From positions 620,001 through 684,000 of the forward strand of contig NZ_CP160328.2 in assembly GCF_040741455.2 (NCBI RefSeq): DNA of 64,000 nt. Direction: 5' to 3'. The stretch comes from Snodgrassella alvi. GTDB taxonomy: Bacteria > Pseudomonadota > Gammaproteobacteria > Burkholderiales > Neisseriaceae. Below are positions 49,970-60,511 of the stretch, one piece after another; position 1 is the first letter of the stretch; the number at the start of each line of letters is the position of its first letter. Position numbers and translations under genes: made by a program. The notes beneath the pieces are model-generated. The model ran no database searches and was not told the DNA's origin. It saw nothing but the letters and a program-made list of their open reading frames with translations.

Positions 49970-51457
49970 TCATACTTCGTCAAACCAGTGGGCGCGTGCA
50001 GCCATCACCACTTTCTTGGCGGTTTCCTCATCAATGCCAGTAATTTCAATCAGTTCGTCAACTGATAGCTCAGCCAGATCATCACGGGTTTTAATTCCCT
50101 CATTAGCCAAATCATGCAGCATCTCCTGATCGACACCCTCAAGATTTTTCAGGTCTTCATCCATGCGTTCCAGCTGCTCTTCAGAGGCAATGGCCAGAGT
50201 CAGAATCGCATCACGAGCACGGTTACGCAACTCTTCAACTGTACTTTCATCAAAACCTTCAATTTCCAGCATTTCCTGAACAGGCACGTAAGCCACTTCT
50301 TCCAGACTAGTAAATCCTTCTTGAACTAGTACTTCGGCCACATTTTCATCAACACCAAGATTGTTTATAAAGAGTTCACGTATAGCCTTATCTTCAGCTT
50401 CGTGGCGTTCCTGCGCCTCTTCCACAGTCATAATATTCAATTGCCAGCCAGTCAGTTCTGCGGCAAGGCGTACATTTTGACCACCACGACCAATCGCCAG
50501 TGCCAACTGGTCTTCAGCCACAATCACATCTACAGAATGGTGATCTTCATCAATCAGAATGCGCGTAACCTCAGCCGGACTTAATGCATTAATCACAAAT
50601 TGAGCGGTTTCAGGTGACCACAACACCACATCTATACGTTCACCAGCCAGCTCCTCAGTAACCGCATTCACACGAGAACCACGAACACCGATACAGGTGC
50701 CTTGCGGATCAATGCGGGCATCATTTGATTTCACCGCTATTTTGGCGCGTAAGCCAGGATCACGAGTGACTTCTTTAATTTCTAGCAGACCGTCCTCAAT
50801 TTCGGGCACTTCCATTTCAAACAGTTTCAGCAAAAATTCACGTGAAATACGCGTCAGGATAACCTGATTGCGATTGCCGATCTGGTCGACACGTAAAAAC
50901 AGAGCTCTTACACGGTCTCCATTTCGAAAATTTTCCCGAGGAATCATCTGATCACGCGGCAGCAATGCTTCCAATCGTCCGATTTCCACAATAGCACCAT
51001 GCCGTTCCATACGTTTAATCGTACCAAGAACCAGATTATCTTTGCGTTGTAAGAATTCATTTAAAATCTGTTCGCGTTCTGCATCACGAATGCGCTGCAG
51101 AATAACCTGCTTAGCGGTCTGGGCACCAATCCGGCCAAATTCAACATTCTCAATTGGCTCTTCATAATATTCACCAATTTGGAGCGTTGTATCCGGAATT
51201 TCTTCCTGTATTTCTTCAATTGTTTTCTGAATATCCGGATACGTATAATCCTCATCTGCCACAATCAGCCAGCGGCGAAAACTGCGGTAATCGCCAGTAT
51301 TGCGATCAATCACTACCCGCACATCCATATTTTCACGCTCGGTTTTTTTCTTAGCTGCACTGGCCAGAGCAAACTCCAGTGCACTAAATACTACTTCTGT
51401 ATCAACGTTTTTCTCACTTGCCAAAGCTTCGGCCAGTAGTAAAATTTCACGACTCAT
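49970..51457 (-). CDS. nusA: transcription termination/antitermination factor NusA
   Basis: NusA binds RNA polymerase and RNA and affects pausing, termination and antitermination. The 495-aa protein has the N-terminal polymerase-binding domain (1-130), the S1 domain (about 135-200, [19 protein letters not shown]), two KH domains (about 230-345, with [20 protein letters not shown] and [18 protein letters not shown]) and two acidic C-terminal repeats ([36 protein letters not shown]), as in E. coli. AAGGAG is well placed before the ATG. It lies between rimP and infB. Confidence 0.97.
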   Translation of the reverse strand: MSREILLLAEALASEKNVDTEVVFSALEFALASAAKKKTERENMDVRVVIDRNTGDYRSFRRWLIVADEDYTYPDIQKTIEEIQEEIPDTTLQIGEYYEEPIENVEFGRIGAQTAKQVILQRIRDAEREQILNEFLQRKDNLVLGTIKRMERHGAIVEIGRLEALLPRDQMIPRENFRNGDRVRALFLRVDQIGNRNQVILTRISREFLLKLFEMEVPEIEDGLLEIKEVTRDPGLRAKIAVKSNDARIDPQGTCIGVRGSRVNAVTEELAGERIDVVLWSPETAQFVINALSPAEVTRILIDEDHHSVDVIVAEDQLALAIGRGGQNVRLAAELTGWQLNIMTVEEAQERHEAEDKAIRELFINNLGVDENVAEVLVQEGFTSLEEVAYVPVQEMLEIEGFDESTVEELRNRARDAILTLAIASEEQLERMDEDLKNLEGVDQEMLHDLANEGIKTRDDLAELSVDELIEITGIDEETAKKVVMAARAHWFDEV

Positions 51458-51504
51458 TTAATTCTCCTTGCAAGCCTGCGCTTACAACAATATGAAAATT
51501 TAAT

Positions 51505-51987
51505 TTAAAAATCAAACTCTGGCTTTAAACGTGCTTTGTCAACATTCTGCCATTCAATACATACCGTTTTACCGGCTGCAACCGCTGCACGTTTGGCCCT
51601 GCGTATCTCATTCGCCTCTTCCAGCGTAATACTAATCAAACCATTATCATCAATACCATTGATGCGACCGATAAAATTTTTCTGGCCATCAATCGGCAAA
51701 CGGGTTTTAATCTTAGCCAGTTGTCCTGCAAAACGTGCAAAATCAGCAGGCTTAGTCAGCGGACGATCCAAACCAGGACTGGAAATTTCCAGACGCTGAT
51801 AATCAACATCTTCCACCGCCAATACACGACTTAAGTGGTTGCTAATAGCTACACAATCATCCAGAGAAATGCCGCCTTCAGCTTTATCAATAAAGACCCG
51901 TAAATCTCCTTGCGAAGTCAGCTCATAATTCACCAACTCATAGCCCAGACCTGGCAAAGTTTTTTCCAAAATGCCCTGAATATCCAT
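51505..51987 (-). CDS. rimP: ribosome maturation factor RimP
   Basis: RimP assists late 30S subunit assembly. The 160-aa protein starts [19 protein letters not shown] with GGAG upstream; the open frame extends to 52026 through a terminator hairpin and is not coding there. It has the N-terminal alpha/beta domain ([32 protein letters not shown]) and the SH3-like C-terminal domain ([16 protein letters not shown]). First gene of the rimP-nusA-infB-rbfA operon. Confidence 0.95.
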   Translation of the reverse strand: MDIQGILEKTLPGLGYELVNYELTSQGDLRVFIDKAEGGISLDDCVAISNHLSRVLAVEDVDYQRLEISSPGLDRPLTKPADFARFAGQLAKIKTRLPIDGQKNFIGRINGIDDNGLISITLEEANEIRRAKRAAVAAGKTVCIEWQNVDKARLKPEFDF

Positions 51988-52008
51988 CTGTGCTCCGTAA
52001 AAACAAAA

Positions 52009-52028
52009 AAATGGCCTCAGGGCCATTT
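52009..52028 (-). terminator. leader terminator in front of rimP
   Basis: On the minus strand AAATGGCC-CTGA-GGCCATTT is followed at once by a run of Ts (TTTTTGTTTTT) and then ACGGAGCACAG and the rimP ATG. No minus-strand gene lies upstream, so this intrinsic terminator is in the 5' leader of the rimP-nusA-infB operon and is a probable attenuator. Confidence 0.8.
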
Positions 52029-52106
52029 CTCAATAATTCGAAAAATTTCTTTATTTTAACTCATTGTTGAAAAAAAAGAAACCACCTGCCATTATTTTGA
52101 TTGCCC

Positions 52107-52135
52107 ATATAATGCGATAAAACTAGACATATCAA
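52107..52135 (-). promoter_or_regulatory. promoter of the rimP-nusA-infB operon
   Basis: On the minus strand TTGATA (52135-52130), 17 bases, TTATAT (52112-52107). Transcription from here would run about 110 bases, through the leader terminator, to rimP. Confidence 0.5.
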
Positions 52136-52343
52136 TCAATTGTATCGGTTCTTATATTCTTATAACTTCTTAAAAGTCCGATCATAAAAAACTTTTAGCT
52201 TAACCCTTGGTTTTATTACAACAATACTTGCCACTACCTTAACTTAAACTGGCTGAAACCTGCATATTTACCAAAAATAAGCACTCATTGCACACCAAGA
52301 GCACACATCAATGTCTAATAAACAAAAAAATCTATAAAAACCC

Positions 52344-52379
52344 AGTCTTAAGGGATTGGCTAAACCCCATGTTAAGACT
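52344..52379 (+). promoter_or_regulatory. stem-loop in the kup leader
   Basis: AGTCTTAA (52344-52351) and TTAAGACT (52372-52379) pair perfectly, and GGG/CCC inside extend the stem across a bulge. It lies 40 bases before the kup ATG and has no T run. It may control kup mRNA, but no known riboswitch is recognised. Confidence 0.4.
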
Positions 52380-52419
52380 AAACTGCTCCCCCTGTTAAAC
52401 ACATCAATAGGGTAAATAA

Positions 52420-54291
52420 ATGCGTATACAGTTTTCTGCCAATACGACAATGACACTTGCAGCATTGGGTATTGTCTACGGCGATATTGGCACCAGCCCT
52501 CTGTATGCCTTAAAAGAAAGCTTTCGCGCATCTTCCTTAGCGCCCATTGAAGCAAATATATTAGGTTTTGTTTCTCTTATTCTCTGGTCATTGCTGCTAA
52601 TAGTCACCTTGAAATATGTACTTTTTATTTTGCGAGCTGACAACAATGGTGAAGGTGGAGTGGTAGTCCTTATGCAACAGGCTATGCGGCATCTAAAAGG
52701 GAAACCAGTCTGGATTGCCATGATGATGGGGCTTACCGGCACAGCATTATTTTACGGCGATGCCATGATTACGCCTGCTGTTTCTGTACTTTCTGCTGCT
52801 GAAGGCCTGACCGTCATCAATGAAAGCTTTCGGCCGTACGTAATGCCGATAGCACTGGCAATTCTATTCGGATTATTTCTGATACAAAAAAAGGGCACTC
52901 ATAAAATCGGCAAATTGTTTGGCCCTGTTATGCTTGTTTGGTTTAGTGCCATCGGCTTGATAGGTCTCTATCAGATAGTACAGGCACCAAGAGTAATATT
53001 GGCATTCAATCCCTACTATGGCATCAAATTTGCCATTGATCATGGCTGGGATGGCTTTATCGGATTGGGTTGTGTTGTATTAGCTGTAACTGGTGCTGAA
53101 GCTTTATATGCCGACATGGGGCATTTTGGTCGCCAGCCCATTCAAACAGCATGGATTAAAATAGTGTTGCCAAGCCTGATAGTCAATTACCTGGGACAGG
53201 GAGCATTGATTATGCATAACCCAACGGCAATTAACAATCCTTTCTATTTGAGTGCTCCACACTGGTTATTAATCCCATTAATCATACTTGCTACCTTCGC
53301 AACCATTATTGCCAGTCAAGCTGTTATAGCTGGTGCCTATTCTCTCACTCGTCAGGCCATTCAGCTTGGATTCGCACCACGCATGAACATCATCCATACC
53401 AATAATGAAGAAATTGGTCAGATATATCTGCCATTAGTCAACTGGTTATTACTAACCGCCGTTACCTTAGTAGTGTTGGCTTTTCACGATTCTGAACATT
53501 TAGCCTCAGCCTACGGCATCGCCGTTACCGGAACCATGGTCATTACCTCATGCCTGTTTTGTGTTGTCATGATTAAAAACTGGCACTGGCCTATACCCAT
53601 TGCAGTAATGCTTACCTTATTGTTCCTTTGCTTTGATCTGGTTTTTTTCAGCAGCAATCTATTGAAACTTATTCATGGAGGCTGGTTTCCCGTAATGGTA
53701 GCTTTGATTGTCGTTACTCTTTTTTCAACCTGGCGCCGTGGACAATGGCAATTGCATCAGGCACAGCAGAGCAAAGAATTTTCACTTGATAACTTTGTCG
53801 AAAATCTACATGACTACCCACCACAGATAGTTACAGGTAATGCCGTATTTATGGTATCAGATCCATTCAGCGTACCTCGCGCATTACTTCATAACCTTAA
53901 ACATAATAAAGTCTTACATAGCTACAATGTCTTACTCAGTATCAAAACCAAAGAAATACCTTATATCGCCGATAATGAACGCATTGCCATGAAGCAAATA
54001 GGGCCACGTTTTACCCGCGTAATTGCAAATTACGGATTTCAGGAAACCGCCAACATTAGCCACATTCTGTCATTGATGGACGAACAAGGCATCACACTTG
54101 ATACCATGGATACATCGTTTTTTCTTTCTCATGACAGCATCGTCGTAGCTGCTCGAACCAAACATGGCAATATGGGACGCTTACGCGCCCGCATATTTAA
54201 ATGGCTATATAAAAACAGCGCAACAGCTACAAACTACTACCATATCCCTGCTAACCGTGTAGTCGAACTGGGCGCTCAAGTAGTCATTTAA
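52420..54291 (+). CDS. kup: low-affinity potassium uptake protein Kup
   Basis: Kup is a proton-coupled potassium transporter of the inner membrane. The 623-aa protein has the family start LAALGIVYGDIGTSPLYALKE, twelve hydrophobic segments over residues 10-440, the GDAMITPAVSVLSAAEGL helix and the DMGHFGRQPIQTAW segment, then a cytoplasmic C-terminal domain (about 450-623, FMVSDPFSVPRALLHNLKHN). Length is normal. The ribosome binding site (AGGGTAAATAA) is moderate. The upstream spacer is shared with the divergent rimP operon. Confidence 0.95.
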   Translation: MRIQFSANTTMTLAALGIVYGDIGTSPLYALKESFRASSLAPIEANILGFVSLILWSLLLIVTLKYVLFILRADNNGEGGVVVLMQQAMRHLKGKPVWIAMMMGLTGTALFYGDAMITPAVSVLSAAEGLTVINESFRPYVMPIALAILFGLFLIQKKGTHKIGKLFGPVMLVWFSAIGLIGLYQIVQAPRVILAFNPYYGIKFAIDHGWDGFIGLGCVVLAVTGAEALYADMGHFGRQPIQTAWIKIVLPSLIVNYLGQGALIMHNPTAINNPFYLSAPHWLLIPLIILATFATIIASQAVIAGAYSLTRQAIQLGFAPRMNIIHTNNEEIGQIYLPLVNWLLLTAVTLVVLAFHDSEHLASAYGIAVTGTMVITSCLFCVVMIKNWHWPIPIAVMLTLLFLCFDLVFFSSNLLKLIHGGWFPVMVALIVVTLFSTWRRGQWQLHQAQQSKEFSLDNFVENLHDYPPQIVTGNAVFMVSDPFSVPRALLHNLKHNKVLHSYNVLLSIKTKEIPYIADNERIAMKQIGPRFTRVIANYGFQETANISHILSLMDEQGITLDTMDTSFFLSHDSIVVAARTKHGNMGRLRARIFKWLYKNSATATNYYHIPANRVVELGAQVVI

Positions 54292-54324
54292 CCAACATAC
54301 CCGTTACCAAAACAGGAAAAATTT

Positions 54325-55365
54325 ATGAGTATTAAAATTGGTATTGTCGGTGCTACAGGATACACAGGTGTAGAATTACTGCGCCTTCTTGCCCACCACC
54401 CCGAAGCAGAAATCATTGCCGTTACCAGCCGAAGTGAAGCAGGAATAAAATTAAGTGAATACTTTCCCAGTCTGCGTGGGCAGTACGATGATCTGGTGTT
54501 TCAACATCCAGAACAAGCCTGTTTAAAGGATTGTGACGTCGTTTTTTTTGCTACTCCCAATGGCATAGCTATGCAGGAAGCACCACCTTTACTGGCACAA
54601 GGTGTAAAAGTTATTGACCTATCAGCGGATTACCGCATCAAAGATGTTTCTCTGTGGCAACAATGGTATCCATTTACTCATAGTAGCCCAGAATGGGTTG
54701 CGAAAGCTGTATATGGTCTGTGCGAACTAAACCGCAGAACCATCGCCAATGCACAATTAGTAGCGAACCCAGGCTGTTATCCGACCTGCGTCAGCCTGCC
54801 TTTAATCCCATTGCTGCAAAAGCAATGCCTGATTGATAATCAGCCAGTAATAGCAGACTGCAAATCTGGCGTTTCCGGTGCAGGGCGCAAAGCGAGCTCC
54901 AGCAATCTGTATGCTGAATGCAGCGATAATTTTAAGGCTTATGGCATCAGCGGCCATCGTCATTTACCCGAAATTAGACAAACCCTTAATCATCTACACC
55001 CCCAGATGGGAAACAATCTAGTTTTTGTTCCCCACCTCACCCCCTTGATTCGCGGCATGCATGCCACCATATATGTACAGGTAAAAAATGGTTACAATCC
55101 AGCCAAAATGATTGATGAATACTATTGTAACAGTCAGGTAGTAGACGTCATGCCAGTTGGCAGTACGCCGGAAACTCGGTCTGTTCGCGGAGCAAATCTT
55201 TGTAGAATCAGCGTACAACAAGCTCCTGAAAATAACACATGGATAATTCTGTCGGTCATAGACAATCTAGTTAAAGGCGCAGCGGGACAAGCAGTTCAGA
55301 ACATGAATATCATGTATGGGCTGGACGAAAGCTGTGGATTAACATTTGCTCCCCTATTGCCATAA
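54325..55365 (+). CDS. argC: N-acetyl-gamma-glutamyl-phosphate reductase
   Basis: ArgC reduces N-acetylglutamyl phosphate in arginine synthesis. The 346-aa protein has the NADP-binding [14 protein letters not shown], the active-site cysteine in [13 protein letters not shown] and the [15 protein letters not shown] segment, with the GHRHLPEI histidine. Length and motifs are typical of the long-chain type. AGGAAAA precedes the ATG by seven bases. erpA follows after 53 bases; the two may be co-transcribed, an order that is also found in Neisseria. Confidence 0.96.
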   Translation: MSIKIGIVGATGYTGVELLRLLAHHPEAEIIAVTSRSEAGIKLSEYFPSLRGQYDDLVFQHPEQACLKDCDVVFFATPNGIAMQEAPPLLAQGVKVIDLSADYRIKDVSLWQQWYPFTHSSPEWVAKAVYGLCELNRRTIANAQLVANPGCYPTCVSLPLIPLLQKQCLIDNQPVIADCKSGVSGAGRKASSSNLYAECSDNFKAYGISGHRHLPEIRQTLNHLHPQMGNNLVFVPHLTPLIRGMHATIYVQVKNGYNPAKMIDEYYCNSQVVDVMPVGSTPETRSVRGANLCRISVQQAPENNTWIILSVIDNLVKGAAGQAVQNMNIMYGLDESCGLTFAPLLP

Positions 55366-55418
55366 TAGCCGGCAGGATAGACAATCCAGTATGCACTTAT
55401 CTTTTAAAAGGAATTACC

Positions 55419-55766
55419 ATGTCAGAAACCGATATTGAAACACCCATTGTATTTACCGAAAGCTGCTGTACCAAAGTTAAAGATTTGATTGCTGAAGAAA
55501 ATAACCCCGATCTTAAACTGCGGGTATTTGTAACTGGAGGAGGTTGTTCTGGTTTTCAGTATGGCTTTACGTTTGATGAAATCGTAAATGAAGACGATTT
55601 TGAAATTGAAAAAGACGGATTAACCTTTTTGATTGACCCAATGAGTTACCAATATCTTGTCGGAGCAGAAATTGATTACTCCGAAAGCCTGCATGGTTCG
55701 CAATTTGTCATCCGCAATCCCAATGCTACCACCACATGTGGCTGTGGTTCATCTTTTTCTGTTTAA
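55419..55766 (+). CDS. erpA: iron-sulfur cluster insertion protein ErpA
   Basis: ErpA is an A-type carrier that delivers Fe-S clusters to target enzymes. The 115-aa protein has the three conserved cysteines: Cys43 in [11 protein letters not shown] and Cys107 and Cys109 in TTCGCGSSF. Length is typical. AAGGAATT is a good ribosome binding site. Fe-S clients in this window include LeuC, the ETF oxidoreductase and TrhP. Confidence 0.95.
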   Translation: MSETDIETPIVFTESCCTKVKDLIAEENNPDLKLRVFVTGGGCSGFQYGFTFDEIVNEDDFEIEKDGLTFLIDPMSYQYLVGAEIDYSESLHGSQFVIRNPNATTTCGCGSSFSV

Positions 55767-55830
55767 CCCTAAAACTTTAAAAGCAATTCAATTAAAATAA
55801 ATCAAAATTAACTAAATTTAAAAAAACATC

Positions 55831-55858
55831 AACCAGCCAAAACAGGCTGGTTTATTTT
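55831..55858 (+). terminator. terminator after erpA
   Basis: An 8-bp perfect stem (AACCAGCC, GGCTGGTT) with a 6-base loop and a following T-rich run. Confidence 0.88.
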
Positions 55859-55893
55859 TTAACTAAACAATGAACATTAAAATATAATTAAAT

Positions 55894-55918
55894 TGACAAG
55901 TTTTAAAAAAATTTGTCA
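55894..55918 (+). promoter_or_regulatory. palindrome upstream of katA (1)
   Basis: TGACAA-G-TTTT pairs with AAAA-T-TTGTCA about an AT centre; a 25-base near-perfect palindrome. A possible operator, or a cruciform-prone AT repeat. It also contains a TTGACA that could be a -35 box. Confidence 0.4.
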
Positions 55919-55928
55919 TCTTCAATAA

Positions 55929-55955
55929 AATGTAAAATAACAAGTTATTTACATT
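55929..55955 (+). promoter_or_regulatory. palindrome upstream of katA (2)
   Basis: AATGTAAAATAAC and GTTATTTACATT are inverse copies with one extra base in the left arm and a 2-base centre. It lies about 90 bases before the katA ATG. A TATAAT at 55975-55980 follows. Confidence 0.4.
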
Positions 55956-56044
55956 AGAATTTTTATACCAAGCTTATAATAATCAAGGTGCCAGAGCAGT
56001 AAAGGCCTTTCTTACTTAATAATAAATTAATAAGGAGCTTTACC

Positions 56045-57565
56045 ATGAACCATGATTTAAAAAAATGCCCAGTTACCCACCTGACCACCGATCAGGGTGC
56101 CCCGGTATCTGATAATCAGAACAGTCTCACCGCCGGTCCTCGTGGCCCATTATTGGCACAGGATCTGTGGCTAAATGAAAGACTGGCTAATTTCGTGCGC
56201 GAAGTCATTCCCGAACGACGAATGCATGCCAAAGGTTCTGGCGCATTTGGTACATTTACTGTCACACACGATATTACACAATATACATGTGCCAAATTGT
56301 TTAGTCAGATTGGCAAAAAGACCGAAATGTTTGTTCGCTTTTCAGAAGTAGCAGCTGAACGCGGCGGCGGCGATGCAGAAAGGGATATTCGAGGATTTGC
56401 CATGCGTTTCTACACCGAGCAAGGCAATTGGGACATAGTTGGTAATAACACACCGGTTTTTTTTCTGCGCGATCCCCGCAAATTTCCGGATTTAAACAAA
56501 GCAGTCAAACGTGACCCACGTACCAACCTGCGTAGCCCTACTTATAACTGGGACTATTGGACACTGCTTCCCGAAGCCTTTCATCAAGTCACTATTACTA
56601 TGTCGGACAGAGGCATTCCAGCTAGTTATCGTCATATGCATGGTTTCGGTTCCCACACCTTCAGCTTTATCAATGCCAACAAAGAACGATTTTGGGTTAA
56701 GTTTCACTTCCGTACCCAACAAGGCATTAAAAATCTTACCGATGAAGAAGCTGCCAACATCATGGGACAGGATCGGGATAGTCATCAGAGAGATCTCTAC
56801 AATGCTATAGAGAAAGGAGATTTTCCAAAATGGACTATGTACGTTCAAATCATGCCCGAAACTGATGCAGAAAAAGTACCTTATCACCCATTTGATTTAT
56901 CCAAAGTTTGGCCACATGGCGATTATCCGCTTATCGAAGTAGGCGAATTCGAACTAAACCGTAATCCCGATAATTATTATCTTGATGTTGAACAAGCTGC
57001 TTTCGCCCCCAGCAATTTGGTTCCGGGCATAAGCGTTTCACCCGATAAAGTATTACAGGCTCGTTTATATAACTACGCAGATGCTGCTCGTTATCGCGTT
57101 GGCGTAAATCATCATCAGATACCAGTAAATAAAGCCCGTTGTCCCGTATTCAGCAATCATCGTGATGGCTTAACTCGAGTGGACGATAACTACGGTAGTC
57201 TGCCACATTACGAACCAAATAGTTTTCATCAGTGGCAAGAACAACCGGAATTCAGAGAACCACCATTAAAAATACACGGAGATGCAGACTTCTGGAATTT
57301 TCATGAAGACGATAATGATTATTTCAGTCAGCCGCGAGCTCTTTTTAATCTGATGAGTGATGCTCAAAAACAAGTATTGTTTGAAAATACCGCACGAGCT
57401 ATGGGGGATGCACTTGATTTTATTAAATATCGCCACATCCGCAATTGCCATGCCTGCCATCCTGATTATGGCGCCGGTGTAGCCAAAGCCTTAGGCATGA
57501 CCGTTGAAGATGCGCTGGCTGCGCGCAGCAGCGATCCAGCTCAAGGTTGCGCGGTTTTAATTTAA
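56045..57565 (+). CDS. katA: catalase (monofunctional, haem)
   Basis: A 506-aa clade-3-like haem catalase that breaks down hydrogen peroxide. The catalytic histidine is His61 in [13 protein letters not shown], the distal asparagine is in [11 protein letters not shown], and the proximal haem tyrosine is in [14 protein letters not shown]. The [15 protein letters not shown] and FGSHTFSF segments are typical. No signal peptide, so it is cytoplasmic. AAGGAG is seven bases before the ATG. Two palindromes upstream may bind a regulator. A terminator follows the stop. Confidence 0.95.
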   Translation: MNHDLKKCPVTHLTTDQGAPVSDNQNSLTAGPRGPLLAQDLWLNERLANFVREVIPERRMHAKGSGAFGTFTVTHDITQYTCAKLFSQIGKKTEMFVRFSEVAAERGGGDAERDIRGFAMRFYTEQGNWDIVGNNTPVFFLRDPRKFPDLNKAVKRDPRTNLRSPTYNWDYWTLLPEAFHQVTITMSDRGIPASYRHMHGFGSHTFSFINANKERFWVKFHFRTQQGIKNLTDEEAANIMGQDRDSHQRDLYNAIEKGDFPKWTMYVQIMPETDAEKVPYHPFDLSKVWPHGDYPLIEVGEFELNRNPDNYYLDVEQAAFAPSNLVPGISVSPDKVLQARLYNYADAARYRVGVNHHQIPVNKARCPVFSNHRDGLTRVDDNYGSLPHYEPNSFHQWQEQPEFREPPLKIHGDADFWNFHEDDNDYFSQPRALFNLMSDAQKQVLFENTARAMGDALDFIKYRHIRNCHACHPDYGAGVAKALGMTVEDALAARSSDPAQGCAVLI

Positions 57566-57580
57566 TTATTCATGTCTATC

Positions 57581-57614
57581 AGAAATCCTTAAATATTTAA
57601 AACTAAGGATTTCT
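57581..57614 (+). terminator. terminator after katA
   Basis: An 11-bp perfect stem (AGAAATCCTTA, TAAGGATTTCT) with a 12-base loop, 15 bases after katA, followed by T-rich sequence. Confidence 0.8.
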
Positions 57615-58343
57615 GATTTCTATTTTTGTTTTTAAATATTGTTTAAAACTTAAAATAAATCGATAGTCAAAATAACTGATGAAAAGAATAAATAATATCA
57701 GACAATTAAAAAGAAATATTCTAATATTTTATTAGTCTAATTTCCATGTTTTTTTTAGTAAATAGATGGCTGTTAAATAATAAATTATAAAATCTAGAAA
57801 TCTAAATTGCCATAATCTGTATGTATTTATTATTTCAAGATATATCTATTATCATTTTCTTGTTTAGTTTCAATCATAGTGTTTTATTTTTAAACCTAGC
57901 AAGCCAAAAATATGTTATTAACCACATGAAAAATTTAATAATTTAAATTTTCGTTTTCCTTATTCATTATATCTTTTCCGATCTAAGCCTGACTCTGAAT
58001 ATGGCTATAAAGTTATAAATCTTTTAATATAATAATGATAAACTTAATTTTAATATGATTAGAGAGAAACTTGAAATTAATATTAGAGTTTATAATTAGC
58101 AAATTATTTAAATATTATTTCATAGACATTAATTTTGTAAGACAAAAATATATAAAACTCTTTTTTTAATTCATTATATATACTTAAATTTAATTATCCA
58201 ACTCTATACCATTTAAATATTAAAAATTATAACTAACTAATAAATATAATAACCACATAATTTTTAAACTATTCTAGGTGTATTAATTTTTAAGAATTTG
58301 TGTTAAATTATAATAAATTATACTAACTTATTTACTCACACCT
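57615..58343. other. very AT-rich spacer before the type I secretion genes
   Basis: About 730 bases consisting nearly only of A and T, clearly poorer in G+C than neighbouring coding DNA. No gene, tRNA or insertion sequence is recognised. It should hold the promoter of the secretion operon. The extreme composition is like that of sites silenced by H-NS-type proteins or of acquired DNA. Confidence 0.5.
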
Positions 58344-60485
58344 ATGCAGCCATCTTCGGAATCATCTGAAACATCTTCAGCACAAAAAAATAATATTGCT
58401 TTGTCAGCACTCGTTTTACTAGCCCACTATCATGGTATTGCAGTCAATCCGGCAGATATAACGCATAAATACACAGAAAAAGAAGATTTAAATGTTGAGC
58501 AATGGCTTCTTGCTGCAAAAGATTTAGGGCTGAAAGCAAAGCTGGTAAAGCATCGTATAGAGCGGCTTTCATTAGTAGCATTACCAGCAGTAGTCTGGCG
58601 GGAGGATGGACAACATTTTATTTTAGCCAGAGTAGATGGCGACCGGTATCTGATACAGGATATAGCACAGGGCAAACCGGTTATACTCAGCCAAGAAGAA
58701 TTTGCACAGCGTTATTCTGGTCAACTGATTCTGGTTACTTCTAGAGCATCTGTACTTGGGCAATTAGCTAAATTTGATTTCACATGGTTTATTCCTGCTG
58801 TAATTAAATATCGCCGGATTTTTCTGGAAGTATTGGTAGTATCGGTTTTTATTCAGCTTTTCGCTCTGGTGACGCCTATGTTTTTTCAGGTGGTCATGGA
58901 TAAAGTTCTGGTACACCGCAGTTTCTCTACTCTTGATGTTATTACCTTTGCATTACTGGTAATCATTATTTTTGATGTAGTCCTCAGTGGTCTGCGTACT
59001 TATGTCTTCGCCCATACTACCTCACGTATTGATGTCGAATTAGGCGCAAGACTCTTTCGTCATCTTTTAAGCCTGCCTCTGGCTTATTTTGAACATCGCC
59101 GAGTAGGTGATACGGTGGCAAGAGTACGGGAGCTTGAGCAAATCCGTAACTTTTTAACTGGGCAAGCTCTGACCTCTGTTCTGGATTTGTGCTTTTCATT
59201 TATATTTCTGATAGTCATGTGGTTTTATAGTGGTTGGCTTACATTGGTAGTGATTATTTCACTCCCCTGTTATGCCTTCTGGTCCGCCACCATCAGTCCC
59301 ATACTACGTTCTAGACTGAATGAAAAATTTGCGCGCAATGCTGATAATCAGTCTTTTCTTGTTGAATCGGTAACTGCCATTGGTACGATCAAAGCCATGG
59401 CTGTAGAACCTCAGATGACCAGACGCTGGGATCAGCAGCTCGCGGCTTATGTCAGCTCGGGCTTTCGTGTTGCCCGACTGGCTACTATAGGCCAGCAAGG
59501 CGTACAGTTCATCCAAAAAATGGTCACACTTATTACTTTATGGCTTGGCGCGCATCTGGTAATTAAAGGTGAACTCACTGTAGGACAGTTGATCGCTTTT
59601 AACATGCTTGCAGGACAAGTAGCCGCTCCGGTTATCCGTCTGGCTCAGTTGTGGCAGGATTTTCAGCAGGTGGGTATCTCTGTATCCAGACTTGGGGACA
59701 TTTTAAATACCCCAACAGAAAATCCCACTTCACGAATGGCCTTACCCAATATTAAAGGACAAATCGAGTTTGAAAAAATCTCATTTCGCTATCGTCCAGA
59801 TGGTGCAGAAATTCTACGTGATTTGAATTTAAAGATTAAGCCGGGTGAAATACTAGGCATTGTTGGTCGTTCCGGTTCTGGCAAATCTACATTAACCAAA
59901 CTGGTGCAACGATTATATACGCCAGAGCGTGGACGGGTACTGGTTGATGGTAATGATTTAGCACTGGCAGATCCTGCGTGGTTACGTCGTCAGGTAGGCG
60001 TTGTTTTACAGGAAAACGTTCTGCTAAATCAGAGTATCCGCGCTAATATTGCACTTGCAGATCCTGGCATGCCGTTAGAAAAAATAATGTATGCAGCAAA
60101 AATGGCTGGTGCACACGATTTTATTATGGAGTTGCCTGAAGGATACGACACAATTGTTGGTGAGCAAGGTGCAGGATTGTCTGGCGGACAACGACAACGT
60201 GTTGCCATTGCTAGAGCACTGGTTGGAAATCCGCGTATTTTAATACTTGATGAAGCGACAAGTGCGCTAGATTATGAATCTGAACGTGCAATAATGAAAA
60301 ATATGCAGGCTATTTGTAAAGGTCGTACCGTTTTGATTATTGCTCATCGCTTATCTACAGTGCGTATGGCTGATCGCATTATTGCCATGGATAAGGGTAG
60401 CATTGTAGAAGAAGGTACTCATCAAGAATTACTGGCTAAACCAGATGGCTATTATCGCTATTTATATCAGCTGCAAAACAGCTGA
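58344..60485 (+). CDS. type I secretion ABC transporter (HlyB-like)
   Basis: A 713-aa exporter that fuses three parts: an N-terminal C39-peptidase-like domain (about 1-135), a six-helix membrane domain (about 155-440) and an ATPase (about 475-713). The peptidase cysteine is absent: the usual DCGLACL position reads NIALSAL (Ile18), while the later His in [10 protein letters not shown] is kept, as in HlyB-type transporters that bind but do not cleave their substrate. The ATPase has Walker [10 protein letters not shown] (about 507), signature LSGGQRQR and Walker [13 protein letters not shown]. No clear ribosome binding site precedes the ATG. Confidence 0.93.
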   Translation: MQPSSESSETSSAQKNNIALSALVLLAHYHGIAVNPADITHKYTEKEDLNVEQWLLAAKDLGLKAKLVKHRIERLSLVALPAVVWREDGQHFILARVDGDRYLIQDIAQGKPVILSQEEFAQRYSGQLILVTSRASVLGQLAKFDFTWFIPAVIKYRRIFLEVLVVSVFIQLFALVTPMFFQVVMDKVLVHRSFSTLDVITFALLVIIIFDVVLSGLRTYVFAHTTSRIDVELGARLFRHLLSLPLAYFEHRRVGDTVARVRELEQIRNFLTGQALTSVLDLCFSFIFLIVMWFYSGWLTLVVIISLPCYAFWSATISPILRSRLNEKFARNADNQSFLVESVTAIGTIKAMAVEPQMTRRWDQQLAAYVSSGFRVARLATIGQQGVQFIQKMVTLITLWLGAHLVIKGELTVGQLIAFNMLAGQVAAPVIRLAQLWQDFQQVGISVSRLGDILNTPTENPTSRMALPNIKGQIEFEKISFRYRPDGAEILRDLNLKIKPGEILGIVGRSGSGKSTLTKLVQRLYTPERGRVLVDGNDLALADPAWLRRQVGVVLQENVLLNQSIRANIALADPGMPLEKIMYAAKMAGAHDFIMELPEGYDTIVGEQGAGLSGGQRQRVAIARALVGNPRILILDEATSALDYESERAIMKNMQAICKGRTVLIIAHRLSTVRMADRIIAMDKGSIVEEGTHQELLAKPDGYYRYLYQLQNS

Positions 60486-60511
60486 AACGAATCAGAATAA
60501 GAAATTAATAT

